Source of the DNA: Psychroserpens damuponensis
Lineage (GTDB): Bacteria; Bacteroidota; Bacteroidia; Flavobacteriales; Flavobacteriaceae
DNA length: 64,000 nt
Direction of reading: 5' to 3'
NCBI RefSeq assembly: GCF_000826655.1
Contig: NZ_JXJO01000018.1
Location: forward strand, 32,169-96,168
Shown: in pieces, positions 54,682 through 61,586 of the stretch
Layout of the letters: each line of letters opens with the position of its first letter
Numbering within the stretch: position 1 is the stretch's first letter
Made by a program: the position numbers and the translations under genes
Notes under the pieces: model-generated
The model's input: the letters and a program-made list of their open reading frames with translations, nothing else
The model's database searches: none
Told to the model about the DNA's origin: nothing

Positions 54682-57006
54682 TTAATACATAAGCTTCATC
54701 ACTAAATTCTCTTCAGTTTTAATTTGCCCAGAATTTGTAAGATTATTTTCAGATTCTACATTGTTTTTTGCTCCCCAAAGAATAGAGACATATTGAACTG
54801 GATTATTTTTGAATGTGTTATTAGTGATATTTACATTCACAATCCCATTATGATTCAACAGTCTTTTATTTTTTTCATTTGCACCACAATTAGTAAATGT
54901 GCTGTTAGCAACTAATAGGTTCCCTCCAATTGTTGACTCATCATAACCACCTCTATAATAATCTATCACATTTGCTTTCACATTATTGAAGCTACAATTG
55001 TTAATGGTTAAATATTCGGTATTGTAGTCACCTTTGTCGTTTGTTTCTTCGGAAAGTTCTATTCCGTTTTCACAATTAGCGATTGAAGAATCTATAAAAG
55101 TGATACGTTCAGAAAACGATTCTTTATATACTTTCAATACATATCCAAAATTGCTTATTTCGGTACCTAAAACAGTTAATCCAAAATGATTAGACATATT
55201 TTCCTTTAAACTTGCAAACCCATAGTTTAAACTATTTCCTTTTAAAGACAAATTATTGACAGTTAGCTTTCCTTTAGATTCTAATGAAAATAACGGTGTA
55301 TTTTCTTCACCAGAAAACACAAGTTGAGCTTTTTCATTTCCTTTTGATTGGATTGTAATTGTTTTATTAATTACTAAAGAATTCTCTAAATTGTAAATGC
55401 CTTTTTCTAGAGTAATAATATCACCATTACTTGCCTCATTTATTTTAGTTTGTAATTCTTCGGCTTTAGTAACCGTAAAGGTTGTTGCATCTTTCGCTTT
55501 TATGTCGTTAGAATACCAAGTGGTTCCGTATTTAGATTTATCTAAGATATTTGGATTGTCAATATCTACACCTAAAGCAGCACCAATACTTTTACTATCT
55601 TTTCTAGAATTTCCGAATAAATCTTTTTCAATAGTATTAAAATCGAAACCATTATAGGCTTCTAAATTAGGAATACCTGTAGGAAGGAAAATATTGTCTG
55701 AAACTTTTTTTAATTCTAGAGAAGAAGCTAAGATCCCTCCATCAAAATCTTTAAAAGCGACTCCTTGATTATCTACTACATTGTTTTGAAATAAAACCCC
55801 ATCTGCCTTATCATTTTCAACTACAATGTTTTTTAAGCCTTTTTCATTATAGATCACATTATTTGCTACAGTAGATCGTATGGCTCTTGCTGAGCGAATT
55901 TCAGATTTTGGTAACACATCTGCTTGTGCAATATTAGTACCAACACCAAATTGCCATGGCGCACTACAATTTACATACGTATTGTAAGCAACAACAACAT
56001 CTGTTACTTGGTTGTAACGATTTAGAGGCGATTTTGGAATCCCATTCATTACAGCTAACGGACTTCTAAAACTAGTACCTTTTAAATTAAAAAAGTAATT
56101 ATTTGTTACCCAATGACCGGTATTAATGATTCTAATTCCTCCATAGTTTTCATTTTCACCATCACCTATGAAAAAATTACCATCAATTGTACAATAATTA
56201 CCATGACGTGTTACAAGTGATCCTTCACTTTTATAAAACACATTGTTTCTAAACTCATTAAAATTAGTTTTACTTGATATGACTTCTACTTCACCATTAC
56301 ATTCTTCAAATAAATTATTAGCTACCAATGTGTGACTTGGCGACATTGAGGTGTAACTATTTCCTAATTGAATAGTTTCTCCGCTAGGGCCTCCTTTTAC
56401 AGGTCTTGGCCCAAAATGATTGTTTATAATTTGGTGGTAATTATTTATGCTTTCAATACCCTCTATACTTATCCTTACAGTTGGCCCTCTATTAGTTTTA
56501 CCTGCAATATAGCAATTGCTTAACTCGTTATGTCTTCCCCAAAATTGAACCCACAAATCACTATCGTCTCGTTTAGGCTTATTAAAGTCTTCTATAACAC
56601 AATTGGTTACTTTACAATAACTAGCAATTTCATCTAGAGTATCTTTGTGGCTAATTTTAAAATCAATTACGGCACTTGAAGGAGAAAATCCGTTTTTAAA
56701 ATGCAAACCTTCAACTACTAAGTGTTTACCACCAAACTTCAAAAAGGACTGTCCTTCGATACTAACTTTGCCTTCGGTTTCAGCTCTTAAAGTTATAGGA
56801 TTTTCTTTAGTACCTACTCCCCTAAAATTGATTTCAACATCTTTATAAACACCATTAGCTAAAATGATATTATCTCCAGGTTTTGCGTCATTTATGGCTG
56901 TATTTAATTCATCAATAGTTGAAGCTAATATTTGGGAATCTAGTTGTGTTTCTTCACAAGCTGTTAGCAAAATAGACAAGACTAGAGCATATGCTAATTT
57001 TTTCAT
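54682..57006 (-). CDS. Alginate lyase, family PL6 (copy 2)
   Basis: 774 residues, lipoprotein (SILLTACEE, Cys17), two beta-helix domains as in copy 1. The catalytic set is at identical residue numbers: Glu239, Glu241, Lys246 (CNGEVEVISSKTN) and Arg267 (LVTRHGN). GGPSGETIQLGNSY matches the conserved GGET site. Sequence differs widely from copy 1 elsewhere, so the pair is an old duplication or two separate gains, possibly with different M/G preference. It heads the unit PL6-2/PL7/gntK-gnd/Nramp-like behind two 13-bp operators. Confidence 0.93.
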   Translation of the reverse strand: MKKLAYALVLSILLTACEETQLDSQILASTIDELNTAINDAKPGDNIILANGVYKDVEINFRGVGTKENPITLRAETEGKVSIEGQSFLKFGGKHLVVEGLHFKNGFSPSSAVIDFKISHKDTLDEIASYCKVTNCVIEDFNKPKRDDSDLWVQFWGRHNELSNCYIAGKTNRGPTVRISIEGIESINNYHQIINNHFGPRPVKGGPSGETIQLGNSYTSMSPSHTLVANNLFEECNGEVEVISSKTNFNEFRNNVFYKSEGSLVTRHGNYCTIDGNFFIGDGENENYGGIRIINTGHWVTNNYFFNLKGTSFRSPLAVMNGIPKSPLNRYNQVTDVVVAYNTYVNCSAPWQFGVGTNIAQADVLPKSEIRSARAIRSTVANNVIYNEKGLKNIVVENDKADGVLFQNNVVDNQGVAFKDFDGGILASSLELKKVSDNIFLPTGIPNLEAYNGFDFNTIEKDLFGNSRKDSKSIGAALGVDIDNPNILDKSKYGTTWYSNDIKAKDATTFTVTKAEELQTKINEASNGDIITLEKGIYNLENSLVINKTITIQSKGNEKAQLVFSGEENTPLFSLESKGKLTVNNLSLKGNSLNYGFASLKENMSNHFGLTVLGTEISNFGYVLKVYKESFSERITFIDSSIANCENGIELSEETNDKGDYNTEYLTINNCSFNNVKANVIDYYRGGYDESTIGGNLLVANSTFTNCGANEKNKRLLNHNGIVNVNITNNTFKNNPVQYVSILWGAKNNVESENNLTNSGQIKTEENLVMKLMY

Positions 57007-57413
57007 AACTGACTTTTGAGTTGTTTTTTTTAATTTAAATACAATCTAATTTAGTAATCGTATTTATCTGGTTAACCAGATTGGTTAACCAAAAATAGAA
57101 TTTTTAATTTATAAAACAGAACGAAACAGGATAATTTTGAACACAATATGGTTAATTATACAAACAAATACATAGATTGATCGACAATTTGGCCTACAGT
57201 GAGTATTGTTAGGTCATTTAATTATGCTCATGAGTAATTGAAGTCCAATAATAATATGATCAGGTTAAATAGTCTTGAGAAAACCGGAACATGCAAAAAA
57301 CAAACAACTGAAACAAGTGAAGTATTCGAGTCTCATATTGTAGCACTCATTAAATACACTTAAACTACGACTCAAAACAACCATCAAGTACACTATCTTA
57401 TTTGTTTAAAGCA
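57007..57413. other. Promoter and spacer between the alginate locus and the accessory region
   Basis: Holds the operator/promoter of the last alginate unit (57068-57097). From about 57120 to 57413 I see no open frame, no strong repeat and no RNA; it is AT-rich spacer up to the terminator. The alginate regulon ends here. Confidence 0.5.
57068..57097 (-). promoter_or_regulatory. Tandem operators and -7 element of the PL6-2 unit
   Basis: CTGGTTAACCAGA (57068) and TTGGTTAACCAAA (57081) repeat the 13-bp period seen before susC and PL6-1. On the minus strand TATTTTTG (complement of 57090-57097) fits the -7 consensus and overlaps the second unit. The -33 is weak. Confidence 0.75.
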
Positions 57414-57445
57414 AAAAAGTCAAAACAATTAAGTTTTGACTTTTT
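57414..57445. terminator. Intrinsic terminator behind the tRNA fragment
   Basis: AAAAAGTCAAAAC (57414-57426) and its perfect complement GTTTTGACTTTTT (57433-57445) with loop AATTAA. For the minus strand it follows the tRNA 3' end by five bases and ends in U, as tRNA terminators do. Confidence 0.88.
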
Positions 57446-57450
57446 ATTAG

Positions 57451-57494
57451 TCGCAGGAACTGGACTCGAACCAGTGACCTTCGGGTTATGAGCC
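57451..57494 (-). tRNA. tRNA-Met 3' fragment (probable recombination remnant)
   Basis: On the minus strand GGCTCATAACCCGAAGG gives an anticodon arm with CAT, then GTCA and the T arm CTGGTTCGAGTCCAG, then TTCCTGCGA, the 3' acceptor strand. The 5' acceptor strand (GCAGGA) is missing in the expected place, and the D-arm side (AAGCGGTCTAAGTCT) does not pair properly, so it is not a functional tRNA as read. Intact 3' part plus terminator, with a recombinase gene on the 5' side, is what integration into a tRNA gene leaves. It resembles initiator tRNA. Confidence 0.6.
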
Positions 57495-57602
57495 AGACTT
57501 AGACCGCTTTCCCAACACAAACACTGGGTGTTCGAGCTGGTGATTTTATATAATCGTGTTCAAAACCGTATTCATGATTTTGTTTGGAGATTAAACAATA
57601 TA

Positions 57603-57998
57603 TTACCCCAAAGGTGTTTTTTTTCGCATATAATCCTGCCATTTTATCAGAATATATTTACAAACATTATGTTCATCCCTTTTTAAAAAACCATATTCAT
57701 ACACAAATAAATAAACATCGTCTTTTTGATTCTTCCAATAGTGTGTAAAAAAATTAGGATTAAATCCCTTTTTAATAAGAATTTGTCTTCTAACTGTTAC
57801 CTTACCGCCTTTATTGTATTCTTTTAGTATTTTACGATTAAGCTTTAATTGGTAATCTACTTTATTATAAAACCCCTTTGGCTGTTTTCTTAGTTGCTGA
57901 TATTGATACCCACTTTTACAATATGGATCGCAAAATTTCTTATCAGTTCTGCCAACTAATACCTTCTTACAATGTAAACATTCTTTGTAAAATCTCAT
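57603..57998 (-). CDS. Small Zn-ribbon-like protein, function unknown
   Basis: 131 residues. The N-terminus has a four-Cys cluster, ECLHCKKVLVGRTDKKFCDPYC, spaced C-x2-C-x13-C-x3-C, followed by a basic helical part (KLNRKILKEYNKGGKVTVRRQILIKKGFNPNFF) and an aromatic C-terminal part (VYLFVYEYGFLKRDE). I recognise the type from Bacteroidota genomes as a conserved small protein without known role. It is divergent from the recombinase and shares a palindromic intergenic region with it, so it may be its accessory or regulatory protein. Confidence 0.65.
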   Translation of the reverse strand: MRFYKECLHCKKVLVGRTDKKFCDPYCKSGYQYQQLRKQPKGFYNKVDYQLKLNRKILKEYNKGGKVTVRRQILIKKGFNPNFFTHYWKNQKDDVYLFVYEYGFLKRDEHNVCKYILIKWQDYMRKKTPLG

Positions 57999-58024
57999 AA
58001 GATTTAAATTAACCGTATTTTATA

Positions 58025-58048
58025 CGTATCCTATTCGAATAAGATACG
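58025..58048. promoter_or_regulatory. 24-bp palindrome between Zn-ribbon and recombinase genes
   Basis: CGTATCCTATTCGAATAAGATACG is self-complementary except for one base pair. It is centred in the 86-base divergent gap. It may be an operator controlling both genes or a binding site of the recombinase; it is the most symmetrical sequence in this region. Confidence 0.6.
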
Positions 58049-58084
58049 CTAAAATCAATTAATTCAGTTAACTTCATAAAAAAA

Positions 58085-59212
58085 ATGCAACTTCAGAACA
58101 GTATAACCCTAAAACATTTACTTATAAATCAAAAGAAATGTATCGGTCTTCAATTTCAAACAAATAAGGTTATACAAGCACTTATTAACTCTTTACCAAA
58201 TATATCTTGGAGCAAAGAATTGGGTGTATTCTACGTTTCGAATAATAAAAACAATTTAGATTTAATTTACAAAACCTTTCATGGTGTTGCTTGGGTAAAT
58301 GGAAACTATTTCTTTTCCGATAAGATTATAAATACCGACAACCCTGAACTTAACCTAGATCGTTATAGAAAAAGAAAACCAAAAAAAAATTTTAAGTCAT
58401 GCCCCGAAGAGTATTTATTAAAACTAGAACTTAAAAGGTACTCTGATAATACTGTTCGCAACTATGTTTCTTGTTTTGAAACTTTCATAAATTATTTTTA
58501 TGACAGAGATCCAATCTCTCTAAATGAAGTCGATGTTAGAAAATATTTACAAAAGCTTATTCAGGAAGGGAAATCAAATTCTTATGTGAATTTAGCAATT
58601 AATAGTATAAAATTCTTTTACGAAATTGTACATGGAATGCCCAATCGATTTTATTCCATTGAAAGACCTAGAAAAGAAAAAAAACTTCCAGAAGTTTTAT
58701 CTAAAGAAGAAATCATAAAAATCATTAATAGCACTAATAACAATAAACACAAGTGCATTGTAGGTCTACTCTATTCTTCAGGCCTTCGAAGGGGAGAGCT
58801 TTTGAGCCTTAAGGTGACCGATATAGATAGTAAAAGAATGGTTGTAAAAATTAACAATGCAAAAGGAAATAAAGACCGAATTTCCATATTAAGCCCTAAT
58901 ATTCTGACGGATCTACAATTGTATTATAAAGAATATAGACCAAAAGAATATCTTTTTGAAGGTCAAAACGGAAGTAAGTATAGTGCGACAAGTGTTTTAA
59001 AAATAATTTCAGCAGCAGCAAAGAAGGCAGGTGTTCTGAAAAAAGTTACACCTCATATGTTAAGACATAGTTTTGCTACACATCTATTAGAAAATGGAAC
59101 TGACATTAGACATATTCAATTATTATTAGGACATAGTACCACCAAAACAACTGAAATATATACTCACGTAGCAAATCGATCATTCATGGATATTAAAGAT
59201 TTACTATCTTAG
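58085..59212 (+). CDS. Tyrosine recombinase at the head of the cassette array
   Basis: 375 residues. Residues 1-95 form an extra N-terminal domain (NQKKCIGLQFQTNKVI, LPNISWSKELGVFYVS) common to Bacteroidota recombinases; 105-185 is a SAM-like core-binding domain (LKRYSDNTVRNYVSCFETF); 200-375 is the catalytic domain. Active residues: Arg235 in SGLRRGEL, Lys260/263 in AKGNKDR, His324 and Arg327 in HMLRHS, His350 in LLGHS and nucleophile Tyr359 in TEIYTH. Between YLFEG (289) and TPHMLRH it lacks the extra helix region typical of integron integrases (IntI). Yet an att-like site and cassette-like units follow immediately. Spacing and motifs fit an active XerC/D-like enzyme. Confidence 0.93.
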   Translation: MQLQNSITLKHLLINQKKCIGLQFQTNKVIQALINSLPNISWSKELGVFYVSNNKNNLDLIYKTFHGVAWVNGNYFFSDKIINTDNPELNLDRYRKRKPKKNFKSCPEEYLLKLELKRYSDNTVRNYVSCFETFINYFYDRDPISLNEVDVRKYLQKLIQEGKSNSYVNLAINSIKFFYEIVHGMPNRFYSIERPRKEKKLPEVLSKEEIIKIINSTNNNKHKCIVGLLYSSGLRRGELLSLKVTDIDSKRMVVKINNAKGNKDRISILSPNILTDLQLYYKEYRPKEYLFEGQNGSKYSATSVLKIISAAAKKAGVLKKVTPHMLRHSFATHLLENGTDIRHIQLLLGHSTTKTTEIYTHVANRSFMDIKDLLS

Positions 59213-59223
59213 CGTTATAATGT

Positions 59224-59265
59224 GGATATAGACAATAGCGTATATCCAATTGTTAGAGGTCATTG
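59224..59265 (+). other. attI-like site behind the recombinase gene
   Basis: GGATATA (59224) and TATATCC (59241) form a 7-bp inverted repeat, 12 bases after the recombinase stop. Five bases on comes GTTAGAGGTCATTG (59252-59265). Its exact complement CAATGACCTCTAAC is at 59503-59516, at the far end of the next small gene. GTTAGA fits the GTTRRR core of integron crossover sites (the last base is G instead of a pyrimidine). Confidence 0.5.
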
Positions 59266-59289
59266 TGCAAGCACCGCAAAAAGAAACAG

Positions 59290-59505
59290 TTAAAACCTTT
59301 TAATCCAAATCTGTGCTTCTAACCCAAAAAAGCAAATTTTATAACAGAAACTTTCAGGACCAAACCACCACTTCGTTACACCTATAATTGTCCAATCGCA
59401 ATTTCTAGAATAGCTTTTTTGTTTCCATCTATTCATAAATCTAATTTCATCGAATCTAATTTTTTTCATATAAAAGGTTTTAAATATTTCTATTTTTTTG
59501 CTCAA
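59290..59505 (-). CDS. Small cassette ORF, function unknown
   Basis: 71 residues, or about 59 from an internal Met (MKKIRFDEIRFMNRW). It is basic and rich in Trp, Phe and Cys: NRWKQKSYSRNCDWTIIGV, TKWWFGPESFCYKICFFG. The aromatic pattern looks like a real small protein rather than chance, but I know no function. It runs toward the recombinase, opposite to the usual cassette direction. It is enclosed by the 14-bp inverted repeat GTTAGAGGTCATTG / complement, which defines a unit of about 425 bases. Confidence 0.5.
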   Translation of the reverse strand: MSKKIEIFKTFYMKKIRFDEIRFMNRWKQKSYSRNCDWTIIGVTKWWFGPESFCYKICFFGLEAQIWIKRF

Positions 59506-59684
59506 TGACCTCTAACGGTCACGGTCTGTCCGTGCATCGGCCAAGGTCAGTTATTATTTATTTAATTGTCTGTGCCTACGCTTACAAAACGCCATCTAAC
59601 AAGGTTTATACCTCATAGATGCACAGCCATAGCCTCTCCTGTGTATGCTGCGCATCCACGAGGCATAGACCGTGACCGTTGTGC
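59503..59684 (+). repeat. attC-like site A
   Basis: Begins CAATGACCTCTAAC and ends GTTGTGC (59678-59684). Its arms AACGGTCACGGTCT (59514-59527) and AGACCGTGACCGTT (59667-59680) are perfect 14-bp complements separated by about 140 bases; GTGCATC and GATGCAC extend the pairing. Imperfect long arms with a YYYAAC start and a GTT end are the layout of integron attC sites. Confidence 0.6.
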
Positions 59685-59941
59685 ATAATGCGGAAAATCG
59701 TACAAAACATCAAAATTTGAACTAATAAAGCCAACGCGCAAACAGCACATTTGTTTTTTTGCCGAAACATCAGCCAACACAAAAAAAACAAAAGAGCTGT
59801 TTCTTTGCCAACGCTCGAATTGACTCTAATATTAAACTGAAAAAAAATGAGCTATTCACATAATAAAAAATTAAGACATTCGTTAATAGGTATTGGTCTA
59901 ATTGTTGACTATTAATTTATTTATATTAAAAAAAAGTAAAA
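59685..59941. other. Leader of cassette 2 with GCCAACGC repeat
   Basis: Noncoding lead-in to the thioredoxin gene. A block at 59729-59816 opens AGCCAACGC, has a central GCCAACACA and closes TTTGCCAACGCTC. The same arrangement recurs at 62928-63019 behind the operon. The four genes are therefore flanked by about 90-bp imperfect direct repeats. No clear TAnnTTTG is seen. Confidence 0.55.
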
Positions 59942-60382
59942 ATGAAAAAAATAATTGTGGCATTATTAGTAATGGTTGTATGCGCAAGCACAACAATGGC
60001 TCAAGAATGGCAAACAGATATTAACGTTGCAAAAGAAATTGCATCCAAAGAAAGTAAACCCATAATATTAGTTTTTCAAGGTTCAGATTGGTGTGCGCCT
60101 TGTATTAAACTTGACAGAGAAATTTGGAGTACAGACACTTTTAAAAAGTATGCAAAAGAAAATTATATTATGCTAAAGGCAGATTTTCCGAGAAGAAAGA
60201 AAAACGCATTATCAGAAGTACAAACAAAAGCCAACGCATTACTTGCTGAAAAATACAATAAACAAGGATTTTTTCCTTTTGTTGTAGTACTTGATTCTAA
60301 TGGCAAAGTATTAGGAGAAAGTAGCTACAAAAAAACTACACCAGAAAATTATATTAAAGAATTAAACGCTTTTACAAAGTAA
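59942..60382 (+). CDS. Secreted thioredoxin-like protein
   Basis: 146 residues. Signal peptide 1-20 (ends TMAQ), then a thioredoxin_7-type fold with the redox pair Cys51/Cys54 in SDWCAPC, KADFPRRKK, and the cis-Pro loop GFFPFVVVLD. It probably reduces or isomerises disulfides in the periplasm. It is the first of four tightly spaced genes (gap 1 base to apbE). A likely client is the Cys-tailed DUF4266 lipoprotein two genes on. Confidence 0.9.
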   Translation: MKKIIVALLVMVVCASTTMAQEWQTDINVAKEIASKESKPIILVFQGSDWCAPCIKLDREIWSTDTFKKYAKENYIMLKADFPRRKKNALSEVQTKANALLAEKYNKQGFFPFVVVLDSNGKVLGESSYKKTTPENYIKELNAFTK

Positions 60383-60383
60383 T

Positions 60384-61364
60384 TTGAAACATCTAATCAC
60401 TTTATTGTTTTTTTTCTCAATAATGGGTTGTACAGCACAACAACCTTATAAGAGAACACTCAAATTAATGGGTAGCCGATTTGATATTACTGTTGTAGCA
60501 AACGATTCTATAAAAGCAAACAAATATATTGATACTGCTATCGCAGAAATATCAAGAATTGAAAAATTAATTTCATCTTGGGATGATAATTCTCAAACAT
60601 CAGAAATTAATCGCAATGCAGGAATTAAACCTGTGAAAGTTGACAAAGAATTGTTTGATTTAATTGAAAGAGCAATAGCCATTTCAAAATTGACCGATGG
60701 TGCTTTTGACATTAGCTATGCTTCAATGGACAAAATTTGGAAGTTTGACGGAAGTATGACTAAAATGCCTTCAAAAGAGGAAATAATTTCTTCTGTAGAA
60801 AAAGTTGGCTATCAAAACATTGTTTTAGATAAAATGGATAGCACTGTTTTTCTTAAATTAGAAGGAATGAAAATTGGTTTTGGCGCTATTGGAAAAGGAT
60901 ATGCAGCTGATAAAGCAAAATCGCTTCTTATTTCAAAAGGTGTACCTTCTGGAATTATTAATGCTTCTGGAGATATGAATACTTGGGGAAAACAACCCAA
61001 TGGAGATGAATGGAAAGTTGCGATTACAAACCCAATGGATAAAAATAAAGTCTTTGCATTACTACCTATTACGAATGGAGCTGTAGTTACTTCTGGAAAT
61101 TATGAAAAATATGTAAACTTTAATGGCAAACGATACACACATATTATAGACCCAAGAACTGGATATCCTTCTACTGGAATTATAAGTGTAACCGTTTTTG
61201 CACCTAAAGCAGAATTGGCAGATGCACTAGCAACTTCAGTATTTGTTATGGGAAAAGAAGCTGGTTTAGACCGTATTAATCAATTACCAAAAATAGAATG
61301 TATTATCATAGATGATAAAGGAAATATTACAAAATCAAAGAATATAGAAATAGATAAATTATGA
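60384..61364 (+). CDS. apbE: FAD:protein FMN transferase (ApbE)
   Basis: 326 residues from a TTG start one base after the thioredoxin stop. Lipobox FSIMGCTAQQ (Cys about 16). The ApbE fold shows LMGSRFDITV, WDDNSQTSEINRNAG, GAIGKGYAADKAK, NASGDMNTWGKQP and the C-terminal RYTHIIDPRTGYP and DALATSVFVMG with the Mg-binding residues. It attaches FMN to Thr/Ser of extracytoplasmic proteins having a D-G-x-T/S-x-x-S/T-like motif. I see no clear acceptor motif in the other proteins of the operon, so the substrate is elsewhere or atypical. Its last four bases overlap the DUF4266 start (ATGA). Confidence 0.94.
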   Translation: MKHLITLLFFFSIMGCTAQQPYKRTLKLMGSRFDITVVANDSIKANKYIDTAIAEISRIEKLISSWDDNSQTSEINRNAGIKPVKVDKELFDLIERAIAISKLTDGAFDISYASMDKIWKFDGSMTKMPSKEEIISSVEKVGYQNIVLDKMDSTVFLKLEGMKIGFGAIGKGYAADKAKSLLISKGVPSGIINASGDMNTWGKQPNGDEWKVAITNPMDKNKVFALLPITNGAVVTSGNYEKYVNFNGKRYTHIIDPRTGYPSTGIISVTVFAPKAELADALATSVFVMGKEAGLDRINQLPKIECIIIDDKGNITKSKNIEIDKL

Positions 61365-61573
61365 TTAAAAATTTTATATGCGTTGCATTAATATCTACTT
61401 GCTTTAGTAGTTGTGTTGTTGTTAAAGAATACGAAAAAGTCAACATAAATGACCCAGATATGGCATTGGCAGATAAGAAATGTGACCGAAATGTTTCCAC
61501 TATGCATTCATATCGTGAAGCAGCTGTTGGAGCAAATGGAGGAAAAACTGGTGGAGGCTGCGGCTGTAACTAA
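61361..61573 (+). CDS. DUF4266 lipoprotein with C-terminal Cys motif
   Basis: 70 residues. Lipobox STCFSSCVVV (Cys about 18), then a conserved-looking core KVNINDPDMALADKKCDRN and a Gly-rich tail ending GGGCGCN. It matches DUF4266, small lipoproteins always found with DUF3570, ApbE and thioredoxin in my recollection. The terminal Cys-Gly-Cys may be a redox, metal or cofactor site served by the thioredoxin. The start overlaps apbE by four bases, so translation is coupled. Confidence 0.88.
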   Translation: MIKNFICVALISTCFSSCVVVKEYEKVNINDPDMALADKKCDRNVSTMHSYREAAVGANGGKTGGGCGCN

Positions 61574-61586
61574 TAAAACTAGAAAT

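Noticed and set aside
57440..57560. A functional tRNA gene at this place
   Set aside because: No 5' acceptor strand pairs with the 3' end, and the D arm and one anticodon-stem pair do not fit.
58085..59212. Classical integron integrase (IntI)
   Set aside because: The catalytic domain lacks the IntI-specific insert before the His-x-x-Arg box; it is closer to XerC/D-like enzymes.
61449..61586. Longer N-terminus of the DUF3570 protein
   Set aside because: It overlaps the DUF4266 gene and would put 46 residues before the signal peptide; the TTG at 61587 fits better.
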